Positions 16,671 through 25,509 of a stretch of 64,000 bases of DNA are shown here, piece after piece; position 1 is the stretch's first letter; every line of letters starts with the position of its first letter. The DNA is from Coriobacteriaceae bacterium AM100-PB1-1D-6A. GTDB lineage: Bacteria; Actinomycetota; Coriobacteriia; Coriobacteriales; Coriobacteriaceae. The stretch spans positions 1 through 64,000 of the forward strand of contig JAQDNC010000005.1 in the NCBI GenBank assembly GCA_027660625.1, given 5' to 3'. Made by a program: the position numbers and the translations under genes. The notes under the pieces were generated by a model, which saw only the letters and a list, made by a program, of their open reading frames with translations, was not told the DNA's origin and searched no databases.

Positions 16671-17330
16671 ATGAAGAAGACCCTGTGGACGAGAAGATCG
16701 GCGCTCGCGCTTTTTTGCTGTGCTGCTGCCGGCCTTGCGGGCATGAGGGTGAGCGTCGTTAACGGGAACCGGACGGTCATTCCTGAGAAATATTACGCGG
16801 AGGGCGAATGGCTCTCGATGGATGGAGCGTTTCTGGGGTCGAAGGATGTGGTGACTGATGGGTATTCGTTTTGCATAGACGGGGCAGAGTTGCTCACGCC
16901 GCGCGAGTATCTCAAACGAGCACATGACGATTATTCAAAATATGGCACCGTGGATACGAAAACGAGACTGAAGGATGCCGACATCACGTGCGTTATCGCC
17001 GTAAAGATGCGTGTCAGAAATAGGGATAATATCGACGGTGGAATCAAAGCGTATGTTTGGCATCTGGTTCCGGAGTCTGCGCCAAACTATGATTTTGTAG
17101 TCAATACCGATCTGATAACGCAAGCCATGCCGGTCCTTGGCGGCTCTGCTGCGTTTGCCGTGGAGGTTGGGGCAGAAAACGAGTTGCTCGTCCCATTTAT
17201 GATGCAGAACACCAACGACTATTTCGAAGGTTACGAGACCGTCCGTTTTGAGAAAGCATTTCCCGGGACTTACACGATGAAGATGACCGATCTGCCGGAG
17301 CGGAGGCTCTTAAGGTTTGAAGTGAAATAG
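16671..17330 (+). CDS. Exported or membrane-anchored protein of unknown function
   Basis: A 219-residue protein with an N-terminal signal or anchor (KKTLWTRRSALALFCCAAAG) and an extracytoplasmic domain, probably mostly beta, with no recognised motif. It follows the ATPase gene directly; an in-frame GTG at 16662 overlapping the ATPase stop is an alternative start. The adjacent Cys pair in the hydrophobic segment is not a clear lipobox. As the last gene of the unit it may be an accessory substrate-binding or immunity protein. Function unknown. Confidence 0.7.
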   Translation: MKKTLWTRRSALALFCCAAAGLAGMRVSVVNGNRTVIPEKYYAEGEWLSMDGAFLGSKDVVTDGYSFCIDGAELLTPREYLKRAHDDYSKYGTVDTKTRLKDADITCVIAVKMRVRNRDNIDGGIKAYVWHLVPESAPNYDFVVNTDLITQAMPVLGGSAAFAVEVGAENELLVPFMMQNTNDYFEGYETVRFEKAFPGTYTMKMTDLPERRLLRFEVK

Positions 17331-17368
17331 CTCGAGAGCAAGGCAAAACGGGTCCATTGGCGGTACGC

Positions 17369-17406
17369 GCGCCCGATTCCAGGCGCCCCGGCCCGGAATC
17401 GGGCGC
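17369..17406. terminator. Hairpin between convergent genes
   Basis: GCGCCCGATTCC (17369-17380) and GGAATCGGGCGC (17395-17406) form a perfect 12-bp stem with a 14-base loop between converging genes. No T-run follows, so termination would be weak or Rho-assisted. Confidence 0.5.
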
Positions 17407-17435
17407 GGGACGAGGCGCCTTCGGTGTCGGCCGGC

Positions 17436-18152
17436 CTACCGCTTCTTCTTGCTCTTCTTCTGCTTGTGCTGCTTGCCCTTGGTCTCCTGGGGCTTGTCGC
17501 CCTGTTTTGCTTCGGCAGCGGCCTTTTCTGCCTTCATCTTCTTGCGTTTGGTCTCGATGCGGAGTTTTTTGTTGATGCGCGCCTTAAGGAAGGGACCGAA
17601 CTGCTCGGCATCGCCGCGGACAAAGGTGTCCTTAGGGATCGTCACGCCCTGGTCGGCGAACATGGCCACAAAGATGCGCTCGCCGTCGAGCACGTGGTCG
17701 AGCTTTTCAAACGGGAAGAACTGCGACTTGCCGCTCGTGCCCCAAACCATCAGGCCGTCCTCGTTGGCGGCGACGCGGCGATAGCGGCCACCCATGGACT
17801 CGTCTGCCTCGACGGCATCGATAAAGTCGCGGGCGAGGGTGTGGTGCAGGTTTTTGCTCCACCAGGCCAAAAAGGCGCCGAATACGATCAAGACGACGCC
17901 AAACTTGATCCAGTTGCCGCCGGCCACCAGCATGCCGATGCCGATGAGCGCGGCAATTGCCGCGGCGACATACAGCGAGCCGCGACGCCTGGGCGAGGCG
18001 ACCAGGCGGGCGAAGTCGGTGACGAGGTCGTTTTCGTATTGGTACTCGTTGAGGTACAGGATGCCGTCGTCGGCTGCGGCCTGCTCCTCGAGCGCGACCT
18101 CGACCTGGTCGGCTGCTTCGGAGGGAACGAGGTTGCTCTCTGCGTCTGCCAT
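17436..18152 (-). CDS. YcxB-like membrane protein
   Basis: A 238-residue protein with two adjacent membrane helices (about residues 60-77 and 80-98), a following domain of about 100 residues resembling the YcxB-like fold (DGLMVWGTSGKSQFFPFEKL is the typical core), and a strongly basic Lys-rich tail (KKMKAEKAAAE ... KQKKSKKKR). GGAGTCC lies about 10 bases upstream of the ATG. It is divergent from dnaX and convergent with the ABC locus. Cellular role unknown. Confidence 0.75.
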   Translation of the reverse strand: MADAESNLVPSEAADQVEVALEEQAAADDGILYLNEYQYENDLVTDFARLVASPRRRGSLYVAAAIAALIGIGMLVAGGNWIKFGVVLIVFGAFLAWWSKNLHHTLARDFIDAVEADESMGGRYRRVAANEDGLMVWGTSGKSQFFPFEKLDHVLDGERIFVAMFADQGVTIPKDTFVRGDAEQFGPFLKARINKKLRIETKRKKMKAEKAAAEAKQGDKPQETKGKQHKQKKSKKKR

Positions 18153-18268
18153 GCTCTTTGGACTCCTATCGCGGCGGGCTCGCCGTACGGGTTATTATGG
18201 AATGCAGTATGCCGTGCGACCGCATGGCCGCCGCGGCAACAAGACTCAGTATACCCGGGGGAGCACCC

Positions 18269-20749
18269 ATGGAATCGTTGTACCGAAAGTATCGCCCGCT
18301 CACCTTTGACTCCGTGGTGGGCCAGCAGCATATCGTCTCGACGCTCGAGCACGCCATCACCGAGGGGCGCCTGTCCCACGCCTACCTGTTCTGCGGACCG
18401 CGCGGCACGGGCAAGACCACCATGGCGCGCATTCTGGCCAAGGCGCTGCTGTGCCGCAATGCCGAGGCGGCGCGCGCCGAGGGTGCAAGCGGCTGCATGC
18501 CCGACGGTACTTGCGAGGAGTGCGAGCTCATTGCCGAGGGTAACCACCCCGATGTCTACGAGCTCGATGCCGCCTCCCGCACGGGCGTGGACAATGTGCG
18601 CGAGGAAATCATCAACTCCGTCAACTTTGCCCCGGTGCGCGGCAAGTACAAGATCTATATCATCGACGAGGTCCACATGCTCACGACGGCGGCGTTCAAC
18701 GCGCTGCTCAAGACGCTCGAGGAGCCGCCGGCACACGTGATCTTTGTGCTGTGCACCACCGACCCGCAAAAGATTCTGGAGACCATCCTCTCGCGCTGCC
18801 AGCGTTTCGATTTCCATCGCATCGGCAACGAGGATATCGAGCGTCGCCTGGCATACGTGTGCGAGCAGGAGGGCTTCGATTACGACGATGAGGCGCTGGC
18901 TATCGTGGCGCGCCATGCCAAGGGCGGTATGCGCGACGCGTTGTCCACGCTGGAGCAGCTGAGCGTCTTTGGCAACGGTTCTGTGCATGCGGACGACGCC
19001 CGCTCGCTTTTAGGCGAGGTTTCGGACCAGATTCTGGGCGAGTTTTCCCGCGCCATTGCCGATCGCGATGTTGCCGAGCTCTATGGACTGATCCGTGCGC
19101 AGGTCGAGGAAGGAAACGACCTGCTGGAGCTGACGCGCGACCTGGTGGCGCATGTGCGTGACGTGTACGTTGCCTGCGTTGCCGGTGCCCGTGCCGAGCT
19201 GTTTGAGGGCGGCTCCGAGCAGGCCGAGGCGCTTGCTGCCGAGGCCGCTGCCTTTGGCGAGCATCCTGCCGACCGCCTGGCCCGTGTGCTGACGGTGCTC
19301 GACGATGCCGCACTGGAGATGAGGGGCGCGAGCGACGTGCGCCTGGTGCTCGAGATCGCCTGCACGCGCCTGGCACGTCCCGAGGCCGATTTAACGATTG
19401 AGGCATTGGCCGAGCGCGTGGCCCGCTTGGAGGCCATGGTTGCCAACGGCGCCGTGCCGGCGAGCGTGGCTGCTGCTCAGGCCGCCGCGCCTGCAGCATC
19501 CGTACCCGCTGCTGCCCAACAGCCGACGCTAATTTCGGGCGCTCGTGCTGCCGCTCCGGCGGCATCCGCTGCCCCCGCTGCTACGTCCGCGCGCCAGGGC
19601 GGTATGCCTTGGGACCGTGGTGCTGCTGTTCCGGCTGCCCAGCCTGCGTCCCGTTCTGCGTCCGTGTCAGCTTCCAAGCCTGCAGCGCCTGCACCTCAGC
19701 CTGCGCCGACTCCGACGCCTCAGCCCGTTGCGGCTCCCGCGCCTGCCACCGCTCCGGCACCTAAGCCCCAGTCCAACAATGCCGCCCAGGTTGCCGCCGC
19801 CGGTACTGCCGAGACGCCCGCGGTCGAGGATGCCGGAGAGCTGCAGCGCAAATGGGCCGAGGTTGTCGAGCGTGTCAAGGCGCGTCAGGCTTCCTACGCG
19901 GGGCTTTTGCTCAATGCCCGCGCCACGGCTGACGACGGCTCCAGGCTCACGGTCTCGTTCCCCGCGGGCTCGACCTTTGCCATCAAGATGCTTGGACGCG
20001 CCGACACGCAGTCGGTGGTCCTGCCGACAGTCAGTGCGGTCTTCGGTCGTCGTACCGTCGACTATGTCCTGGATGGGGGTGGCACGCCGGCTCCTCAACA
20101 TGAGGAGCATTCTCCATCTGCACGGGCTGCGGTATCTGCGGACCCGCAACCCGTGTCCTCGGCGGCCCCTGCATCCTCGAGCGCCAGCGCGACGCAGCCA
20201 AAAGCAGCACCGATAGCGGCGCCGACCCCGTCGGCGCCTAAGCCCGTCATGGCCAAACCGGCTGCTCCGACACCCGCGCCCAAGCCTGCCTCGCCCGCGC
20301 CCAAGTCGTCTGACCTGGGCAAAGCCCCCTGGCTGCGCTCCGACAACCCCGCCGGCGCTCCTGCCACGGGCAAGCTCCCGACCGAGCCCGCGCCCCGAGC
20401 GCCCGAGCGCGCGTCCGCTCCCAAGGCTCAGCCCGCCGCGCCGTCTGCGCCATGGGAATCCGAGCAGGTTCCCTACGACGATGCCATGGTTGGCGGTTTT
20501 GTTGCCGATGCTGGTGGGGACGATCTGCCTCCGTTCGACGTGCCGGGTGCGGCGTCCGCGCCCAAGTCCGCTGCAACTGCCCCCAAAGAGGAGGACGCTC
20601 CTGCAGCTCCCTGGGAGTCCAACTCCGGTGCGGGCGGCCCCTTCGGCCATCAGGGTGCAGCCCCGAGCATCCCGCAGACCGAGGACGAGGCCAAAGCCCT
20701 CATCCGCAGCGTCTTCGGCCAGTCCACCATCTTCAAGCCGGTGGAGTAG
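18269..20749 (+). CDS. dnaX: DNA polymerase III subunit gamma/tau
   Basis: An 826-residue clamp-loader ATPase. The first 370 residues carry Walker A GPRGTGKTT, the zinc-binding cysteines (LLCRN ... GCMPDGTCEEC), DEVHML and SRCQRFDF. Residues about 410-560 and 670-826 are low-complexity Ala/Pro segments around a more ordered domain (about 565-640). The tail contains four Pro-Trp motifs (MPWDRG, APWLRS, APWESE, APWESN). ATG 18269 with GGGGGAG upstream is the clear start; further upstream starts lack conserved sequence. The protein is longer than the 643 residues of the E. coli protein because of the tail. A frameshift site for a short gamma form is not obvious. Confidence 0.95.
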   Translation: MESLYRKYRPLTFDSVVGQQHIVSTLEHAITEGRLSHAYLFCGPRGTGKTTMARILAKALLCRNAEAARAEGASGCMPDGTCEECELIAEGNHPDVYELDAASRTGVDNVREEIINSVNFAPVRGKYKIYIIDEVHMLTTAAFNALLKTLEEPPAHVIFVLCTTDPQKILETILSRCQRFDFHRIGNEDIERRLAYVCEQEGFDYDDEALAIVARHAKGGMRDALSTLEQLSVFGNGSVHADDARSLLGEVSDQILGEFSRAIADRDVAELYGLIRAQVEEGNDLLELTRDLVAHVRDVYVACVAGARAELFEGGSEQAEALAAEAAAFGEHPADRLARVLTVLDDAALEMRGASDVRLVLEIACTRLARPEADLTIEALAERVARLEAMVANGAVPASVAAAQAAAPAASVPAAAQQPTLISGARAAAPAASAAPAATSARQGGMPWDRGAAVPAAQPASRSASVSASKPAAPAPQPAPTPTPQPVAAPAPATAPAPKPQSNNAAQVAAAGTAETPAVEDAGELQRKWAEVVERVKARQASYAGLLLNARATADDGSRLTVSFPAGSTFAIKMLGRADTQSVVLPTVSAVFGRRTVDYVLDGGGTPAPQHEEHSPSARAAVSADPQPVSSAAPASSSASATQPKAAPIAAPTPSAPKPVMAKPAAPTPAPKPASPAPKSSDLGKAPWLRSDNPAGAPATGKLPTEPAPRAPERASAPKAQPAAPSAPWESEQVPYDDAMVGGFVADAGGDDLPPFDVPGAASAPKSAATAPKEEDAPAAPWESNSGAGGPFGHQGAAPSIPQTEDEAKALIRSVFGQSTIFKPVE

Positions 20750-20770
20750 CTGCGCAGGCGGGTATACTGC

Positions 20771-21244
20771 TCAAGAAGAGAACCCCTTGCCCGGGCGCAT
20801 CTGTATTTCGGACATGTGTAGTGTGGTGCCGCGTATATCGCATTCGAGCAGACAAGCGCGTGACGGTCGGCCTAGGATGCTGAGGTCGATACGATACGTC
20901 GCATGGCCGTCCGTGTACTCGACTTGCTCGGCGTTGACGGTTGCTCCGATTGTAAATAAAGAGCCCAGTTCGGCATCGACAATCTTGGAGTCCTTTATCT
21001 TGACCTTGAACTCTTGGTAGAGGGACGGGCTGTTGTAGTAAATGGTTCGGGTTCCGTCGGTGCATTCATCGGTCGTCTCCCATTTGACGACGGGCTGGTC
21101 CGAGCTGGCTATCAGCAGTTCTGCTCCAAAAGCTATGGCATGGGTGATGACAACCAGCAATGCCCAGCCGACAAAGAGATAGAGAACCACATATGCAACG
21201 GGGTGTTTTGAGCGGATGTTTTGGAGCGCGTCGGGGGCATTCAT
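20771..21244 (-). CDS. Single-pass membrane protein of unknown function
   Basis: A 157-residue protein with one N-terminal membrane helix (about residues 17-42) and an extracytoplasmic domain of about 110 residues containing two cysteines in ECT and ACLLECD contexts. GGAGG precedes the ATG. It lies on the opposite strand inside the usual dnaX-ybaB-recR order. No family recognised. Codon use is less GC-rich than in dnaX. Confidence 0.65.
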   Translation of the reverse strand: MNAPDALQNIRSKHPVAYVVLYLFVGWALLVVITHAIAFGAELLIASSDQPVVKWETTDECTDGTRTIYYNSPSLYQEFKVKIKDSKIVDAELGSLFTIGATVNAEQVEYTDGHATYRIDLSILGRPSRACLLECDIRGTTLHMSEIQMRPGKGFSS

Positions 21245-21386
21245 GGGGCACCTCCAAATTGCAATCTATGACAATCAAATTATACCCTGCCGCCATGTGC
21301 TCCGCCTCGAGCAGCGGTTTGGCATTTAGCTATTTAGTGGCACACATGAAATGCCGGATTCGGCTCTACTAGATTGAGTATGCGAT

Positions 21387-21421
21387 ATTATGCAACCTTG
21401 CATAATTCGGCCTTGCATAAT
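21387..21421. promoter_or_regulatory. Candidate operator: ATTATGCAA-CC-TTGCATAAT palindrome plus a third half-site
   Basis: A perfect 9-bp inverted repeat (21387-21395 and 21398-21406) is followed by another TTGCATAAT at 21413-21421, 15 bases from the previous half-site. It sits in the 339-base gap before ybaB, the rest of which shows nothing recognisable. TTGCATAAT also occurs at 32514 and 38161. Confidence 0.5.
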
Positions 21422-21583
21422 CTTTGCGCGTGGTTTGTATTGGAGGACATGTATATCGACTGAGGTAGCGTGTCCGCCCCGCTTGCTTGCCCCGCGCCGT
21501 GGTACGATTTTTGAGTTTGAAAGTCCTGCCGCGTTCCGGCTGCCCTTGCAGCTCGTTGCGCGGCCGCACGTAAAGGAGCCATC

Positions 21584-21904
21584 ATGGCCGGTATGAACAT
21601 GCAGCAGATGATGAAGCAGGCCCGCAAGATGCAGGAGCAGCTTGCCGCCGCGCAGGAGAACCTCAAGTCCCAGACCGTCGACGCCTCTGCCGGCGGTGGC
21701 ATGGTCAAGGTGACCGTCAACGGCGAGATGGAGCTCGTCAACCTCACCATCGATCCCGATGCGCTCGATCCCGAGGACGTCGATATGCTGCAGGACATGA
21801 TTATGGCTGCTGTCAACGAGGCCGTTCGCGGCGTCAACGAGCTCGCCAACAAGCAGATGGGCGCTATCACCGGCGGCCTCAACATCCCGGGCATGCCGTT
21901 CTAA
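21584..21904 (+). CDS. ybaB: YbaB/EbfC family nucleoid-associated protein
   Basis: A 106-residue DNA-binding protein, the usual length. It shows the helical N-terminus [16 protein letters not shown], the central [15 protein letters not shown] strand pair and a helical C-terminus. It dimerises and bridges DNA. AAAGGAG precedes the ATG. It is followed 13 bases later by recR, the conserved gene pair. Confidence 0.95.
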   Translation: MAGMNMQQMMKQARKMQEQLAAAQENLKSQTVDASAGGGMVKVTVNGEMELVNLTIDPDALDPEDVDMLQDMIMAAVNEAVRGVNELANKQMGAITGGLNIPGMPF

Positions 21905-21917
21905 GACACGCATATAT

Positions 21918-22514
21918 ATGAGTGCGAATCACAGTCTGCAAAAACTGCTCGATGAGCTGGGTCGTCTACCGGGCATTGGTCCCAAGTCGGCCCAGCGCAT
22001 CGCCTATTACCTGCTCGAGGCCGATGCCGAGGAGGCCCGCCGCCTGGCCGAGGCCATCCTGGAGGTCAAGCAGGAGGTTCACTTTTGTAGCCGTTGCTTT
22101 AACTACGCCACGGCCGACGAGTGCTCCATCTGCCAGGACCCGATGCGCGATACCACTCGCATTTGCGTGGTGGGCGAGCCGCGCGACGTCCAGGCAATCG
22201 AACGCACGGGCAGCTACCATGGCCTGTACCATGTGCTGGGCGGCGTGATCAGCCCCATGGACAAGATTGGTCCCGAGCAGTTGCACATCCGCGAGCTGCT
22301 GGCGCGTCTGGGTCACGAGGATATCCATGAGGTCATCATCGCCACCAACCCCAACATCGAGGGCGAGACCACGGCGAGCTATCTGGCCCGTACCATCAAG
22401 CCGTTGGGCGTCGAGGTGTCGCGTCTGGCAAGCGGCCTTCCCGTGGGCGGCGACTTGGAGTATGCCGACGAGCTTACGCTTGGGCGCGCCATCGAGGCCC
22501 GTCGCACGATTTAG
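21918..22514 (+). CDS. recR: Recombination protein RecR
   Basis: A 198-residue recombination mediator acting with RecF/RecO to load RecA at gaps. It shows the HhH segment [17 protein letters not shown], the C4 zinc finger (CSRCFNY ... CSICQD, about residues 55-72) and the Toprim domain starting at ICVVGEP with the N-x-E motif in NPNIEGETT. Normal length. Forms an operon with ybaB. Confidence 0.97.
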   Translation: MSANHSLQKLLDELGRLPGIGPKSAQRIAYYLLEADAEEARRLAEAILEVKQEVHFCSRCFNYATADECSICQDPMRDTTRICVVGEPRDVQAIERTGSYHGLYHVLGGVISPMDKIGPEQLHIRELLARLGHEDIHEVIIATNPNIEGETTASYLARTIKPLGVEVSRLASGLPVGGDLEYADELTLGRAIEARRTI

Positions 22515-22666
22515 GTGGCGAGCCTGCTCCTGCGGTATGTCTTCATCGCGACGCACGGGGTAGTCATAATTTCCCCGTGCGACTGTAAGTTTGTTGTGCA
22601 ACAAAGATGCTTTGTATCCGCTTATCGCATGGATGCTTCCACTCGCATCCTTAATTTGCCCATTCG

Positions 22667-22695
22667 TTGCGCAACCTTTTGGGTTCGCTGATACA
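22667..22695 (+). promoter_or_regulatory. Promoter of the anchored protein-kinase-FHA operon
   Basis: TTGCGC (22667-22672), 17-base spacer, GATACA (22690-22695). A terminator-like hairpin lies just downstream at 22720-22745, before the gene's ribosome binding site. Confidence 0.5.
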
Positions 22696-22719
22696 CTCAA
22701 ATATGGATTCGAATGAATG

Positions 22720-22745
22720 CGCCGCTCCCGAGCGGCGTGTTTTTG
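22720..22745 (+). terminator. Intrinsic terminator in the leader (attenuator-like)
   Basis: CGCCGCT (22720-22726) and AGCGGCG (22731-22737) with loop CCCG, followed by TGTTTTTG. It lies between the predicted promoter and GGAGGAG of the gene at 22760. Confidence 0.6.
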
Positions 22746-22759
22746 TTGGAGGAGAACGC

Positions 22760-23665
22760 ATGCGGCCCGGTGGCACTCAGACAAAGCGCGGCGCCGCGGT
22801 GCGCATGCGACGCCGACTGGGCTTGGCGCCGCGGGCGTGCGCACTGCTGTCTTGCTCGCTAGTGCTGGTCATAGCTGGCGTTTCTGTCTATGGCATGACC
22901 GTGCCGTCCATGATGCAGGCGCATGCCGCACGCGAACCGCGCGTGGGGCATGAGGTCAAAAGTGATCTGGGTACCACGACTGGATATGCTTGGGCAAGTG
23001 TGGTCGCGCATATTGTGTTTGGCACCGACGACGCGGACGGCGCAGAGGCCCCGGACAACGAAGTCACGCTTGCCAATGGCAAAACCATCGTGCTCACCAA
23101 CACCAAGATCATCGATCGGTTGTCCAACAATAGCGTGGCGGCAACGGTGAGTAAGGTCGAGCAGCAGAAGGAGCAGGACGCCCAGCAGTCCGGAAAGCCC
23201 GGTAGCTCGGATACTTCTGGCTCCGGCTCGGATTCATCGAGTTCGGGCGGCGGCTCTGGGGCGGGTTCCTCTACCGGAGGGTCTGGAAACGGCGGCTCGA
23301 CGGGCGGCAACACTGACAACGATGCAAACTCCGGTGGCCTTTCCGCTGCTGAGGAAGAGAGCATTCACAGTTGGCTTGTGACTAAGTACAACATGCTCGA
23401 CGGCTATGTTTCTCGTGCCAATGACGTGGTCTCGACTTATAACTCTACGGGAGATCCCAGGCCGTGCGACAGCCTGGTCGGGGAGATGTTTGTCATTCGA
23501 GCCGAGTTCGGTCGTCAGACATTCTCGCCCCGGTCAAAGTGGTATCAGCAGTATGCCAATCTGTGGGGCTGTTACACCAACCTATGTCAATGGGTCGGCC
23601 ATTACGGCGATGATGACGTCGCGCTCGGTAACTTCAACAATAACGTGGCGGCGCTTGCCCTATGA
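22760..23665 (+). CDS. Membrane-anchored extracytoplasmic protein with Ser/Gly linker
   Basis: A 301-residue protein with a basic N-terminus, one membrane helix (about residues 32-54), a folded stretch of about 90 residues, a Ser/Gly/Asn-rich linker (about 145-200) and a C-terminal domain of about 100 residues with three Cys and several aromatic residues (SKWYQQYANLWGCYTNL). ATG 22760 with GGAGGAG upstream. Its stop overlaps the next gene's ATGATGA start, coupling it to a Ser/Thr kinase. It could be the sensor or anchor part of the kinase-FHA module; no family recognised. Confidence 0.65.
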   Translation: MRPGGTQTKRGAAVRMRRRLGLAPRACALLSCSLVLVIAGVSVYGMTVPSMMQAHAAREPRVGHEVKSDLGTTTGYAWASVVAHIVFGTDDADGAEAPDNEVTLANGKTIVLTNTKIIDRLSNNSVAATVSKVEQQKEQDAQQSGKPGSSDTSGSGSDSSSSGGGSGAGSSTGGSGNGGSTGGNTDNDANSGGLSAAEEESIHSWLVTKYNMLDGYVSRANDVVSTYNSTGDPRPCDSLVGEMFVIRAEFGRQTFSPRSKWYQQYANLWGCYTNLCQWVGHYGDDDVALGNFNNNVAALAL

Positions 23666-25506
23666 TGACCGATCTTGCATCCACCACACCACAATCGCTC
23701 GGTCGCGATCCCATGGTCGGCCTGCGCCTGGCGCGTGTCGACGGGTTTGAGCCGGCCATTGCGCTCGGTCAGGACGAACTGCCTGCCTATCTGCGTCGTT
23801 TTACGATGCTGTTTGCCGACGATGCCGCCATGCGCCGTGGCGGTATCGGCCGCGTGACGCGTGCCGTCAACGCCCAAGGCGAGGCCGTGGCGCTCAAGCA
23901 GCTTATCTTGCCGACGCGCGATGAGTTCGACGACGATGCAGCTCACGAGGCGCTGGTCGCCAAGTTCAAGGCGGCGTTTCGCGAGGAATATGAATGCCAC
24001 CGCGCCCTTTCGGGCCTTAAGGGCTTTCCCCGCCTCTATGGCTGGGGCGAGGTCGACGGTGTGCCTGCAATTGTCATGGAATGGGTCGAGGGCGAGACGC
24101 TTGCCCGCTTGCGTTCGCGACTCGCCGTGGACGATGCCGGACGCCTGTCGCCGCTTGTGGCGGCGCGTCTGGATCGCGACCTGTTCGATCTGCTCTGCCG
24201 TATGAGCCTGGTGGGTGAGGGCTTTGTCCATCGCGATATCTCGCCCGCTAATATTATGGTGCGCACGGCGCGTCTACCGCTTGACCGGCAGCTTGCCGAG
24301 GGCACCTTTGACCTGTGCCTGATCGACTTTGGCTCGTCGCTGGCGCTTGAGCCTGCGTCGGCCGTGGCCGGTACCGGCGGCAAGGCATCCTTTACCGAGC
24401 GCTATGCCACGCTGCGTCGCGCGACGGTTGCCTATGCCCCGCCCGAGATGCTCACCGACGATATTCCCGATCTGCGCGCTTTGCGTATGTCGCCGGCGAT
24501 CGACGTCTATGCCGCGGCAAGCACGGTTTACGAGCTCATTGCCGGCGTCGCGCCATACGAAGCCGCGCCGAGCACTTCGGGCACCTCGGGTTCGCGCAAA
24601 AAGACGCGCGACATCGCGAGCCCCTACCGTCTCAAGATGGACACGCGGCCCGACTATCCCATTGGTGCCCATGCGCCCGGTTGTGATTTGACTCAGCTGC
24701 TTCGTCGTGAGCCCGATGTGGCGCTCGCCGCGGCCGAGCAGGCCCAGCAGCTAGGGCTTGAGCCGGATTCCGAAGAGCTACGCGATGCGCTGGCGTTTGT
24801 CGATGCCCAGCTGTTCGACGTGGTGATGGCCTGTCTGTCCAGCCATCAAAAAGATCGTCCCGAGCCGGCGGCGGTCGAGGCGGCGCTCTCAGCGTTTTGT
24901 GACCACTATGCGCAAAATGTCGGCCGTTCGCTCCGCGGCGAGCCGCTCACGCCGTGCCCCATGGATGCGTCTGGCCGCGCGGTTCGTCGCGCGCTGATGG
25001 TCGGCGCGACGGTCGTCTGTGGCGTGGTTTGGGCTGTGATCGTGGTTTCGGCCGCGCTGCTGGCGTCGGGCGCTCGCGTGACGGCGACTTTGGGATCGCT
25101 CGTGTGGTCTGGGTCGCTACCGGGTATTATTGCCGCACTGGCGTTGGCGCTGCCAGGCATAGCCGGCGTTGCCGCGGGGGCGCTTGCGCGCGATCGGCGC
25201 TCGGGCTTCCTGCAGGGTGTGCTTGCGCTTTCTGCCTGCGAGGTTCCGGTGCTGGTTGTGGCTGCATGTAGCGTATTTTCCCAACGCGCCGTGATGGGCG
25301 GCCTTGTTGCCGCTCTGGTTGCAACCTATACGCTTACGTGGTTTTTGCTTGCGATGGGCTTTGCCTTTGAACTTCCCGTTTCGGCACCACGACGCACAAA
25401 AGCCCAGATGGCGACTCCGCTTGCCGGTGGAGCCGCAGCTGCCCGTACTTTTGGCGGACCTGTCGAAGTATCGTCCGATTCTATTTCTACGACTAAGGAG
25501 GCCTAG
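23662..25506 (+). CDS. Ser/Thr protein kinase with C-terminal membrane segments
   Basis: A 614-residue kinase. GGIGRVTRAV, lysine in VALKQL, HRDISPANIM (about residue 192) and LIDFGSS (about 220) mark an apparently complete catalytic domain, closest in style to the fructosamine-like or RIO-like bacterial STPKs with HRDxxxxN. YAPPEML matches the APE motif. The C-terminal 160 residues hold four or five hydrophobic segments, so the kinase is membrane-bound. Coupled to the upstream anchored protein and followed by an FHA protein, it makes a second phosphosignalling unit distinct from the pknB cluster. ATG 23665 is an alternative start. Confidence 0.82.
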   Translation: MMTDLASTTPQSLGRDPMVGLRLARVDGFEPAIALGQDELPAYLRRFTMLFADDAAMRRGGIGRVTRAVNAQGEAVALKQLILPTRDEFDDDAAHEALVAKFKAAFREEYECHRALSGLKGFPRLYGWGEVDGVPAIVMEWVEGETLARLRSRLAVDDAGRLSPLVAARLDRDLFDLLCRMSLVGEGFVHRDISPANIMVRTARLPLDRQLAEGTFDLCLIDFGSSLALEPASAVAGTGGKASFTERYATLRRATVAYAPPEMLTDDIPDLRALRMSPAIDVYAAASTVYELIAGVAPYEAAPSTSGTSGSRKKTRDIASPYRLKMDTRPDYPIGAHAPGCDLTQLLRREPDVALAAAEQAQQLGLEPDSEELRDALAFVDAQLFDVVMACLSSHQKDRPEPAAVEAALSAFCDHYAQNVGRSLRGEPLTPCPMDASGRAVRRALMVGATVVCGVVWAVIVVSAALLASGARVTATLGSLVWSGSLPGIIAALALALPGIAGVAAGALARDRRSGFLQGVLALSACEVPVLVVAACSVFSQRAVMGGLVAALVATYTLTWFLLAMGFAFELPVSAPRRTKAQMATPLAGGAAAARTFGGPVEVSSDSISTTKEA

Positions 25507-25509
25507 GTC

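Noticed and set aside
18153-18268. Small SRP RNA gene next to dnaX
   Set aside because: The conserved SRP apical loop elements are not present in this short gap.
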